From JAFLCM01 sp046154665 (GTDB lineage: Bacteria; Planctomycetota; Phycisphaerae; Phycisphaerales; UBA1924), in contig JBJXFG010000002.1 in the NCBI GenBank assembly GCA_046154665.1, positions 29,553 through 93,552 on the forward strand: a stretch of 64,000 nt of DNA, in the 5' to 3' direction. The position numbers and the translations under genes are program-made. Positions 8,352-16,126 of this stretch are shown here, piece after piece. The stretch's first letter is position 1. The number at the start of each line of letters is the position of its first letter. The notes under the pieces were generated by a model. It saw only the letters and a list, made by a program, of their open reading frames with translations. It had not been told where the DNA came from and searched no databases.

Positions 8352-9194
8352 GTGCACATCCTGACCAAGTTTCTCGTCATCATGGCCGCGGTGCTCGCGA
8401 TCCTGCTCAGCGGGTTGAGCATCGCCTACTCCAGCAACGCCCAGCGCCTGCGCGAAGCGGTGGACAACGAGCGCAAGACGGCTGAAGCCGCCAAGTCCAC
8501 CGCGTCGGAGGTGACGGCCCAGTCCGCCGCCGAGCGCGAGAGCCTGAACACCAAGCTCACCGAGCTGCAGAACGCGATGGCCAGCGTCCGCCAGACCATC
8601 TCGCAGTTGCAGGGCGAGAACGCCCAGTTGCTCTCAGACAAGAAGCGTCTGGAACTCGAGGGCGCTTCGTACCAGGCTCGGATTGACCAGTTCATCGCGC
8701 TGTCCGAGGCCCACGCCAAACTCGACGACGCCCGCGCCAAGGAACTCGAAGAACTCCGCCAGAAGCAGCTCTCGTACGCCCGCAAAGAGATCGACATGGG
8801 CGACCGCATCAATGACCTCGCCGGCCAGCTCGAGGTGGCGCAGGAGACCAGCCGGGCGCTGCAAGAGCAGCTCGTCGGGGCCCGCCAGGACCTCGACCGC
8901 GCCAAGACCGGCGGCGTCGCCGACGCGACGGGTGTGAAGAAGGCTCCGCCGACGTTCCGCGGGCGCATCACCAACGTCACCCGCGACGACGCCACCGGCA
9001 CCACGATGGTCACGATCAACGCCGGCTCGAATGATCGCCTCACCGAGAAGATGGAACTCAACATCGTCCGTGACGGCTTCCTCGCCAAGGTCGTTCTGAC
9101 CCGCGTCGACCTCAACACCGCCATCGGCACCGTCAACTTCCTGGGCCGCGATGTGCAGGTGCAGGTCAACGACATGGTGATGCCGACGCTGTGA
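8352..9194 (+). CDS. Membrane-anchored coiled-coil protein
   Basis: A 280-residue protein. The GTG at 8352 is chosen because GGAG lies 7 bases upstream and it starts directly at the membrane anchor (about residues 3-27, LTKFLVIMAAVLAILLSGLS). Residues about 33-185 form a long coiled coil rich in Glu, Gln, Ala and Lys. A small C-terminal domain (about 195-280: RGRITNVTRD, GSNDRLTEKM, FLGRDVQVQVNDMV) resembles the beta-barrel end of MreC-like shape proteins, though it is too diverged to name. The next small membrane gene is on the same strand. Function unknown, probably cell envelope. Confidence 0.75.
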   Translation: MHILTKFLVIMAAVLAILLSGLSIAYSSNAQRLREAVDNERKTAEAAKSTASEVTAQSAAERESLNTKLTELQNAMASVRQTISQLQGENAQLLSDKKRLELEGASYQARIDQFIALSEAHAKLDDARAKELEELRQKQLSYARKEIDMGDRINDLAGQLEVAQETSRALQEQLVGARQDLDRAKTGGVADATGVKKAPPTFRGRITNVTRDDATGTTMVTINAGSNDRLTEKMELNIVRDGFLAKVVLTRVDLNTAIGTVNFLGRDVQVQVNDMVMPTL

Positions 9195-9199
9195 TGCGG

Positions 9200-9366
9200 A
9201 AGGCACGAGGCACGAGGCAAGAGGCATGAGTGCCGTTGCCCGAGCCAGCTGGGTTTTTTCCGCCTTCCGACTCCTGACTGCCCACTCCCGCTGCCCACTC
9301 CCGCTGCCCACTCCCGCTGCTCACTCCCGCTGCTCACTCCCGCTGCTCACTCCCCCCTCCCGACCG
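9200..9366. repeat. Two word repeats between two membrane genes
   Basis: At 9200-9230, AGGCACG-type octamers (GGCACGAGGCACGAGGCAAG). At 9275-9366, about six copies of a 13-base unit CCCGCTGCCCACT with C/T variation. They fill the gap between the coiled-coil gene and the small membrane protein gene. Confidence 0.9.
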
Positions 9367-9386
9367 CTCACTCCCGACTGACCCCC

Positions 9387-9602
9387 ATGGCCCAACCACT
9401 CGGAATGTCGATGCCCGGTTCGCAGCGTGGCCGCCGCCCGATGCTGAACGTCTACACCGGACTCATGGCCGTGGCGGTGGTGGCGCTGCTGGCGGGCTGC
9501 ATCGTGGTCTGGATGAACGGGATGCGGATCGGCCCGGGCGGCGACCCGATGAGCGCCCTCTCCCTGCACCCCGACAAGGGGCAGCTGAATCTCGGGAAGT
9601 GA
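9387..9602 (+). CDS. Small single-span membrane protein
   Basis: 71 residues with one strong membrane segment (about 22-44, YTGLMAVAVVALLAGCIVVW), a basic N-terminal side (GSQRGRRP) and a short Gly/Pro-rich outer part. No family recognised. It lies downstream of the coiled-coil protein in the same direction, so the two may form one unit. No clear ribosome site precedes the ATG. Confidence 0.55.
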   Translation: MAQPLGMSMPGSQRGRRPMLNVYTGLMAVAVVALLAGCIVVWMNGMRIGPGGDPMSALSLHPDKGQLNLGK

Positions 9603-9727
9603 CCCGTGCCGGCGATGATGACCACGCGCTGACCGAAGCCGTGACTGAGATGCTTTGGGCTTCGTTCAGCGCTCGGCTGGAACAGGCACGCGCTGAATCG
9701 TCCTGAGTCTCACCCGGTACCACCCAC

Positions 9728-10942
9728 ATGGCCACCGTTCTGCCCGTCCGCTTCGGCCCGCCGCGCGATCCCGACGACATCCCCGCGATCGCGCGGCTGC
9801 TCAATCTTGCGTTCACCAGCCCCACGGATCAGATCGAGCCGACGTTTCTCCGCGTGGTGGGGATGGACCAGGTCCGCGTCGCCCGCGCTGAAAGCGCCCC
9901 CGCCGATGCGCCGCCGGAAGCGTGCCTGGCCCGTCTGCCGATGGGCCAGTACTTCGGCGGCAAGTCCGTGCCGATGCTGGGCATCGCCGCGGTCGCCGTG
10001 GCCCCCGAGGCGCGCGGCAAGGGGCTCGGCCTTTCGCTGATGCGCGAGACCGTGCGTGAAATGCGCCGCGAGGGCGTGGCCCTCTCGTGCCTGTATCCGT
10101 CGACCCAGGCGCTCTACCGGCAGGTGGGCTATGAGCAGGCGGGGCACCGCTTCCGCTACGAACTCGACCTCGCCCGGCTCGGCGTCACCGAGCGCGCTTT
10201 GACAGTTCGGCCCCTCACCGACGCCGATGAGCCCGCCGTCCGCGCCTGCCAGCGCCGCTTCGCCGCGATGAACGACGGCATGCTCGACCGCTGCGAGCTG
10301 CTGTGGAAGCGGACACGCTCTTGGCGCGGCAGCACGTCCACAGGATGGATCTTTGCCCAGTCCGACACCGCCGAGCCCGAGGGCCTGGTCCTGCTGCGCC
10401 AGACGATGGACGCGGCGTCGTTCCGCATCGACCTGAGCCTGACCGATCTCGCGTTCACGACGGCACGGGCCGGTCGGCGAGTTCTCGGATTTCTCGCTGA
10501 CTTCGGCTCGATGGCCCGCGGCGTCGAGTTCTTCGCCGGCCCGGTCCACCCCATCGTCCACCTCATGCCGCAGCAGGTGTTCAAGAGCGAGTTCAAGTTC
10601 CACTGGATGCTGCGCCTGATCGACGCGCCCGCCGCGATGACCGCCCGAGGCTGGCCCGCCGGCACCCGCGCCGAGGTGTCGCTGCAAATCAACGACGACC
10701 TTCTCCCCGAGAACCACGGCGTGTGGCGCTTGCGCATCGCGGACGGGCACGCGAGCCTCGAACGAACCGATACCGCGCCGGAGTGCGAACTCGACATCCG
10801 CGCCCTGGCGTGCTTCTACGCCGGGTTCTTGAGTGTGCCGCAGGCCCGGCTCGTGGGCATCGTGGGCGGGTCCGACAAGGCCCTCGCGCAACTCGCCTCG
10901 GCGTTCCCGCCCGGGTGCGCCGGGATGAACGACATGTTTTGA
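9728..10942 (+). CDS. Eis-like GNAT N-acetyltransferase
   Basis: A 404-residue protein with the length and three-domain layout of Eis (enhanced intracellular survival) acetyltransferases: two fused GNAT domains and a C-terminal sterol-carrier-like domain. The acetyl-CoA motif VAPEARGKGLG is at about 91-101. LSCLYPSTQALYRQVGYE supplies the Tyr expected to act as acid, and the chain ends in Phe (GMNDMF), whose carboxylate is the base in studied Eis proteins. The family moves acetyl from acetyl-CoA to amines such as aminoglycosides; the native substrate here is unknown. Confidence 0.85.
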   Translation: MATVLPVRFGPPRDPDDIPAIARLLNLAFTSPTDQIEPTFLRVVGMDQVRVARAESAPADAPPEACLARLPMGQYFGGKSVPMLGIAAVAVAPEARGKGLGLSLMRETVREMRREGVALSCLYPSTQALYRQVGYEQAGHRFRYELDLARLGVTERALTVRPLTDADEPAVRACQRRFAAMNDGMLDRCELLWKRTRSWRGSTSTGWIFAQSDTAEPEGLVLLRQTMDAASFRIDLSLTDLAFTTARAGRRVLGFLADFGSMARGVEFFAGPVHPIVHLMPQQVFKSEFKFHWMLRLIDAPAAMTARGWPAGTRAEVSLQINDDLLPENHGVWRLRIADGHASLERTDTAPECELDIRALACFYAGFLSVPQARLVGIVGGSDKALAQLASAFPPGCAGMNDMF

Positions 10943-10964
10943 GGAAGGCAGTGAGGCACGGAGT

Positions 10965-11185
10965 GGGGAGAAGTGGTCGAGTGGTCGAGTGGCTGAGTGG
11001 TGGAGTGGTCAAGTGGCAAAGTGGCGAAGTGGCTGAGAGGTCGACCACCGCATCCGCGTCACCGGGGCAGCTTTCCACGCCTTCGGCGCAGAGCACGTGC
11101 GCACACACGCCATCCGCGCACTCGACCACTCGACCACTTTGCCACTCCGCCACTCCGCCACTCGACCACTCGACCACTTCTCCCC
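10965..11185. repeat. Long inverted repeat made of GTGGTCGA words
   Basis: Arm 1 (10965-11045) is a run of degenerate octamers (GAGTGGTC, GAGTGGCT, AAGTGGCA and others). Arm 2 (11119-11185) is its inverse. The outer 29 bases (10965-10993 and 11157-11185) are exactly complementary, so the gap between the Eis-like gene and cinA could fold into one ~220-base stem-loop ending 12 bases before the cinA start. Confidence 0.9.
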
Positions 11186-11197
11186 ATACCCTCCGCC

Positions 11198-12520
11198 ATG
11201 CCACCCATCCACGATCGCGCCGCGGTGGTTTCCGTCGGCGATGAGCTCATCCTCGGACAGACCGTCGACACCAACTCTGCCGCCATCAGCGCGCGGCTTT
11301 CGTCGTGGGGCATCCGCGTGGTCGAGCATGTGACCGTGCCGGATGATCTCGCCGCTCAGCGAAGCGCACTCGAACGCGTCGCCGAGTCCGGCGTCCCGCT
11401 CATCATCGTCACCGGCGGCCTCGGGCCCACCGCCGACGACCTCACGCGCCAAGCCCTCGCGCTCGCCATGGGCGACCATCTCGTCGCCGACGACGCCGCA
11501 CTGGCCGCGCTCGAAGCGATGTTCACACGGCGCGGGCGTGCTCTCACCGAACTGCAGAAAACGCAGGCCCAAAGGCCCTCACGGGCCGCGTGCATCCCCA
11601 ACCCTCACGGCACCGCGCCGGGCCTGTTTGGCACGATCAAGCTTGAGAGCGGCGACTGCGACGTGTTCTGCCTGCCCGGCCCGCCCAACGAGATGACGCC
11701 GATGCTCGAGGACTGGGTGCGCCCGCGCCTGCGTCCGCCCGCCGGCGTCGCCGTCCGCACGCGCGTGCTGCACACCCTGGGCGCGGGCGAGGGCGATCTC
11801 GCCGTGCGGCTCGGTGCGCTCATGGACCGCGACCGCAACCCGCTGGTGGGCACCACGGCATCCGGCGGCGTGGTCTCGATCCGCATCCGCTACGAGGGCC
11901 CGGGCGCGGACGCCGACGCCGCCATCGAGCTGACCGAGCGCGCCTGCCGCGACGCCTGCGCACCGTTCGTCTTCGGCGAAGAGAACGACACCATCGCCTC
12001 GGCCACCCTCGACGAACTCCGCAGAAACGCCGCGAAACTGTGCGTGATCGAGAGCTGCACCGGCGGGATGCTGGGTTCGCTGCTCACCGCCGTCCCGGGC
12101 TCGTCGGATGTGTTCGTCGGCGGGTGGATCACCTACGACAACAGCGTGAAGTCCGCGCTCGTCGGCGTGCCCGGAGCCACGCTTGCGTCTCACGGCGCGG
12201 TCTCGCGCGAAACGGCGCTCGCCATGGCTCGCGGCGGGCTCGAACGCGCGAAGAGCTTCGGTGCCACCAACGCGATCTCGATCACCGGCGTCGCCGGCCC
12301 CGGCGGCGGGAGCGACGCCAAGCCCGTCGGGACCGTCCACATCGCCTGCGTGAGCGACGGACCGGGCGGCGGCTTCGAGCACGCGCGCCGGTTCCGATTC
12401 ACAGGCGACCGCGCCGCCGTGCGCGACCGCAGCGCGAAATCTGCCCTGGCGATGCTCCGCTTCGCGCTGCGCGGCGAGCGTGTCGAGCGTTTGCTGTGGG
12501 AGGTTCCGTCCGGGGGGTAG
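11198..12520 (+). CDS. cinA: CinA-like nicotinamide-nucleotide amidase
   Basis: 440 residues, the usual CinA length, from ATG 11198. The upstream open frame is word repeat and not counted. The N-terminal MoCF-like domain (VSVGDELILGQTVDTN, TGGLGPTADDLT) is typical of the CinA pyrophosphatase half. The C-terminal half carries the NMN amidohydrolase block (CVIESCTGGMLGSLLTAVPG, GVAGPGGGSDAKPVGTV). The protein recycles NMN to nicotinate mononucleotide and hydrolyses ADP-ribose. A very long potential hairpin covers its upstream region, which could affect expression. Confidence 0.93.
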   Translation: MPPIHDRAAVVSVGDELILGQTVDTNSAAISARLSSWGIRVVEHVTVPDDLAAQRSALERVAESGVPLIIVTGGLGPTADDLTRQALALAMGDHLVADDAALAALEAMFTRRGRALTELQKTQAQRPSRAACIPNPHGTAPGLFGTIKLESGDCDVFCLPGPPNEMTPMLEDWVRPRLRPPAGVAVRTRVLHTLGAGEGDLAVRLGALMDRDRNPLVGTTASGGVVSIRIRYEGPGADADAAIELTERACRDACAPFVFGEENDTIASATLDELRRNAAKLCVIESCTGGMLGSLLTAVPGSSDVFVGGWITYDNSVKSALVGVPGATLASHGAVSRETALAMARGGLERAKSFGATNAISITGVAGPGGGSDAKPVGTVHIACVSDGPGGGFEHARRFRFTGDRAAVRDRSAKSALAMLRFALRGERVERLLWEVPSGG

Positions 12521-12601
12521 CCGACGTCGCGAAGCGGCTTGAACCATCCAGCGCCCAACATCGAGCTCCAAGGATGCGGGTATCGGTCGGTGCGGGCTCA
12601 T

Positions 12602-12633
12602 CCGTCACTTCGCCCAAAGCGGCTCAGTGACGG
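12602..12633. terminator. Hairpin between convergent genes
   Basis: An 8-base stem (CCGTCACT at 12602-12609 with AGTGACGG at 12626-12633) lies between the ends of cinA and the SGNH hydrolase gene. There is no T-run, so the terminator call is tentative. Confidence 0.4.
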
Positions 12634-12658
12634 CTTCGGCGGACACCGCCTCAAGCGT

Positions 12659-14263
12659 TCAACCACCGTGCTGCGCGTTGCACGTGGAATCACCGAATCG
12701 CGAGAGGATGTTGACCAGGTCGATGGTGTCGCAGTCGCGGTCGTTGTCGAGGTCGCCGCCCTGGCCTTCGGTGAGCCATGAGCCGCCGAAGTCGGAGAGC
12801 AGCGCGACCAGGTCGCGGGTGTCGACGGTGCCGTTGTTGTCGATGTCGGCGGGGTCCGTGCACGGACGGGTGACAAGGGCTTCAAGTTCACGCTCGGCGA
12901 GGCCGACATAGCCGCCGGGTTTGAGGTGGATGGGGTCCCACGGCTGGAGGTACCAGCTTCGATAGCTCATCTCCACGGCGTTGGCGAGCTTCGAGAAGTC
13001 CACCAGCGTGATGTCGTCCGTGCTGTCGGCGAGCGTGCGCAGAGCGGCGCGATACTCCTGCAGTTTGGTGTCGTCGGGGTTGGAGATCGCGTGCGTGACG
13101 GTCACGAGGAACTGCAGTTCGCTCTTGGCGTTCCAGTTGTTGAGGGCCCAGATGCCGCGGATGCGGGAAACGATTGAGCCGATGTTGTCGCGGAACGCCT
13201 CGGGGCTGTTGGCGGGGAGGATGTAGTTGGTGTAGCTGGGGATCCACTCTGAGCGGTCGTTGACGCCGGCGCAGATGCGGACGATGACTTTGGGGTTCGG
13301 GCCCAGCGGAGCGCGGACGCGCTGGAAGTAGAGCGAGAGCTGGGCGTCGGTGGACTCGGCAATGGTGCCGGCCATGTCGCGGGCCGAGGCACCGCCCAGG
13401 CCGTAGAACGTGTGGACCGCAAAGCCGCGCTGGCGGTTGGGGTTCTCGGCCTGGAGGTACATGAGGAAGAACGGGCCGCGCGAGCGGAGGCGCTCATCGG
13501 TGAAGCACAGTCGGAGCCAGAAGGGCCGGAACGCGGGCGGCAGATCGACGGTGTCGGTCACAGCGGGGGCGGGCTCGAAAGCTGAGTTTGCGTTTGGCGA
13601 GGGATCGAGCGTGGAGAAGGTGGCTTGGCCATAGACGCCGCCGAGCCAGTTGCCGTCGGTGACCCACGCGTGGAGTTCGCGGCCGTTGGGGAACAGGGCG
13701 TGGGTGAAGTGGAAGCGGAGGGCGTCGTTGAGGTCGAGCCCGGCGCTGCCGCCGAGGATGAGCCCGTGAGGGGTGGCGGAGACGGGCATGTCGGCCGAAG
13801 CGGGGACCCAGAGGTAGCCGGAGGGGTAGATGGGCGCGACGGAACTCATGAGCGCGGTGAAGGGCTGCGGCGCGCCCCAGAAGGCGAAGCTGCCGTTGTT
13901 GCCCGGGCCGGCGGTCTGCACGGTGGCGTTGGTGCCTGAGGAGGCGGCGAAGCCGTACTCCTCGCCGGCGGCGATGAGCGGCGTACCCCACAGGCCATAG
14001 CGGGCGAGCAGGGCCTCGTGCCAGCCGAACTCGAATCCGGTGGTGTTGTAGAGCTGGTTCGAGTCGCCGATGCCGACGAGGGCGGCGCGGCTGGTGAAGG
14101 CGGACTCGAAGAACGGCGCGATGCGCGAGGTGTCGGGATAGACGGCGGGCGAAGGCGGCGCGGCAAGCACGACACACGGCGCGGCGGCGAGCACCAGCGT
14201 CGCACCCATTCGAATGCGGCGGCGCGCGAGCTCGGCGACCGTTCTGGCTGATGTGATGTTCAT
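12659..14263 (-). CDS. Secreted SGNH/GDSL-type hydrolase with dockerin-like end
   Basis: 534 residues from ATG 14263, just before a signal peptide (about 1-36, GATLVLAAAPCVVLA). The open frame upstream lacks sense as protein. Block I GIGDSNQLYN (catalytic Ser) and a late PWDPIHLKPGGY (Asp-x-x-His) fit the SGNH hydrolase fold, so esterase or sugar deacetylase activity is likely. The C-terminus has two dockerin/EF-hand-like repeats, DIDNNGTVDTRDLVALLSDF and DLDNDRDCDTIDLVNILSRF, typical calcium-binding ends of planctomycete exported proteins. It is transcribed towards cinA. Confidence 0.8.
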   Translation of the reverse strand: MNITSARTVAELARRRIRMGATLVLAAAPCVVLAAPPSPAVYPDTSRIAPFFESAFTSRAALVGIGDSNQLYNTTGFEFGWHEALLARYGLWGTPLIAAGEEYGFAASSGTNATVQTAGPGNNGSFAFWGAPQPFTALMSSVAPIYPSGYLWVPASADMPVSATPHGLILGGSAGLDLNDALRFHFTHALFPNGRELHAWVTDGNWLGGVYGQATFSTLDPSPNANSAFEPAPAVTDTVDLPPAFRPFWLRLCFTDERLRSRGPFFLMYLQAENPNRQRGFAVHTFYGLGGASARDMAGTIAESTDAQLSLYFQRVRAPLGPNPKVIVRICAGVNDRSEWIPSYTNYILPANSPEAFRDNIGSIVSRIRGIWALNNWNAKSELQFLVTVTHAISNPDDTKLQEYRAALRTLADSTDDITLVDFSKLANAVEMSYRSWYLQPWDPIHLKPGGYVGLAERELEALVTRPCTDPADIDNNGTVDTRDLVALLSDFGGSWLTEGQGGDLDNDRDCDTIDLVNILSRFGDSTCNAQHGG

Positions 14264-14592
14264 CCCGGGAGTCCAGATGTTCGCGCCCCGGACTCCCGCC
14301 CGAAAGGTCGGGGCCCCGGGAGACGCACGAAGGTATTCTGACACCCGAGCGGGTGACATCCAAGCGCAAAGCAGAGAGATCGCGGCAGAATTTCGAGGTT
14401 CTCGGGCTTGTGCCAGCCGACGGCGCGCGCGGGCGGTCACTGCTGAATGGAGGGATCGAGGTGCCTTACTCCTCCGTTCCCTCGCCCCGAGCGGCTCTGT
14501 GGCGGTTTCCCGAGCGCGCGAAGAGGCCATCGGACGATGAGGGAGCAGTTGCGGGGGATCACCGGCTACACTTGGTGGCTGAAAATGGTTGA
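14264..14592. other. Gene-free stretch upstream of tRNA-Ala
   Basis: Must hold the promoters of the SGNH hydrolase gene (leftward) and tRNA-Ala (rightward). I find no good -35/-10 pair on either strand and no repeat. Confidence 0.5.
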
Positions 14593-14665
14593 GGGGCGGT
14601 AGCTCAATTGGGAGAGCACTAGCTTTGCAAGCTAGGGGTTGCCGGTTCGATCCCGGTCCGCTCCA
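14593..14665 (+). tRNA. tRNA-Ala (anticodon TGC)
   Basis: A full cloverleaf can be drawn. Acceptor GGGGCGG pairs with CCGCTCC with one G-U; the D arm contains AGCTCAATTGGGAGAGC; the anticodon stem CTAGC/GCTAG encloses loop TTTGCAA, giving anticodon TGC; the T arm has GGTTCGATCC. The discriminator is A and CCA is not encoded. Confidence 0.97.
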
Positions 14666-14755
14666 TTCTGACTCACGGCTTTCGGGCGAACCGCGGCGGT
14701 GCCGGGGGTGCCCACGAGAGCGTCAGGATTGCACGGCGAACTGCCAAAACGAAAC

Positions 14756-14790
14756 CCGCGAGGGCGTCCGGTATCGGACGGCCCTCGCGG
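14756..14790. terminator. Strong hairpin, probably shared terminator
   Basis: CCGCGAGGGC-GTCCG pairs with CGGAC-GGCCCTCGCGG around a 4-base loop. It sits between tRNA-Ala and the convergent secreted-protein gene and could serve both. T-runs are poor on both sides. Confidence 0.6.
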
Positions 14791-14834
14791 TGGATTGCGT
14801 GGATCAACCGCAGAGCGCAAACCCCGCGGCGCGA

Positions 14835-15731
14835 TTAGTTGCTTGCGAGCGGCACGGGCGGGCAGGTGCTGCCGAACGCGGCGAGGAACGCCGTCAGATC
14901 AATCACGTTGATCACACCGTCGTTGTTGGAGTCGAAGATGCAGGTGGGCGGGGTCGGGGGGCACGGGCAAGGCGGTGGGAGCGTGTTGGGCAGCCAGCAG
15001 AACTTGTAGAACGCGCTGTCCCCAGGGTTCTGGGCGAACTGGCTGAAGGGGATGGGCGGAAGGCCCTGCGCAGACGGCTCGGCGAGCACCTGGGTGCCGT
15101 CAATGAGGAACAGGCCGATGAGCCACGCCTGTCCGGGGATGGCCAGGACGCTGGGGTCAAAGCCGCGCGGGACGCGGATGTACTGGTAGATATCCCAGGT
15201 GACGTTGGGCGGGATGTTGCCCGGCCCGCTGAACGAGAAGATGTCGAAGAAGGAGGGCGCAGCGGGGGGCTGGATGGTCCCGCCAGCGGCGGCGCCGTAG
15301 GCACTGTAGAAGTTCTGAACCTGGTTGCGGAAGCCGGGGTTGTTGTTGCGCGTCCAGGGGCCGTAGCCGGGGGCGTCGGGCGGCAGTGCGCAATCCGGCT
15401 GAGCACCGAAGCTGATGCCGACGATCTGAGCGCCGGCACCGACGGCCACGGTGGGCAGCGGCGGGAGCGAGCATGCGCACTGCTGGGTTGCGGGCAGCGG
15501 CATGGGGTTGCTGCGGTAGAGCGGCTGGCCGTCGAGGCGGAAGTAGCGAACGATGATGCAGTCAAAGTTGGGGTTGGTTGGATCGACGACCCAGCGGATG
15601 GGCTGGCAGTAGACGATGGGCGGCTCCGGGGGCGGAGGCGGGGGCTTCGGGGGCGTGCCACAAGCGAGAGCGGAACCGGCGGCGCACGCGACCGCGAGCG
15701 CGCCGACCATCAGGCGACGGGACATCTTCAT
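14835..15731 (-). CDS. Secreted protein with dockerin-like end
   Basis: 298 residues from ATG 15731, with AAAGGA about 8 bases upstream. Residues 1-24 form a signal peptide ending near ALACG. A proline run follows (PPKPPPPPPEPP), then a domain I cannot name with several Cys (CQP, CII, CACS, CAL). The end, FDSNNDGVINVIDLTAFLAA, is one dockerin/EF-hand-like calcium motif plus a Cys (STCPP). Such proteins are numerous in Phycisphaerae and probably surface-attached; the role of this one is unknown. Confidence 0.75.
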   Translation of the reverse strand: MKMSRRLMVGALAVACAAGSALACGTPPKPPPPPPEPPIVYCQPIRWVVDPTNPNFDCIIVRYFRLDGQPLYRSNPMPLPATQQCACSLPPLPTVAVGAGAQIVGISFGAQPDCALPPDAPGYGPWTRNNNPGFRNQVQNFYSAYGAAAGGTIQPPAAPSFFDIFSFSGPGNIPPNVTWDIYQYIRVPRGFDPSVLAIPGQAWLIGLFLIDGTQVLAEPSAQGLPPIPFSQFAQNPGDSAFYKFCWLPNTLPPPCPCPPTPPTCIFDSNNDGVINVIDLTAFLAAFGSTCPPVPLASN

Positions 15732-16126
15732 AGGGTTATCCTTTCCGAAACCTCACCACGCTCAACTTCGGGGAGGACCAAGACGCCCGAGTTCGCCGAA
15801 CGCACCCGACCACGGGGCGACGAACACCGGCGTCAACGATGGAGGAAGCGTGACATGAGGATGATCTCCCGTCAAATGAATTCGCGGAAACGTGCATGAT
15901 CTTCGAGTCATTCTTACACAAGCCCAGCGCTGGCAGCACGAGTTCGGTGTGTGTGCGTCCGCCGGGCCGCCAAGGCGCGCGAGTGTTGGCGGGCACCGCG
16001 ATTGCTGAGGCACGAAACTGAGCCCGGCTAGACTGCGCGATGCGGGCCTGGTGTCCGCAGTCGAGAGCCGCCCAGCGGACGGTTCGGCCGTGGAGGCCGC
16101 GTCCGCCGTGTTTGGAGTGCATCACC
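15732..16126. other. Gene-free divergent promoter region
   Basis: Lies between the dockerin-like gene (leftward) and the large amidohydrolase gene (rightward). TTGACG words occur on the minus strand near 15832 and 15880, without a matching -10 box. I see no repeat or RNA gene. Confidence 0.5.

Noticed and set aside
10965..11185. CRISPR-like array
   Set aside because: Repeats are 8 bases, directly adjacent and degenerate, without regular unique spacers, and no cas gene is present.
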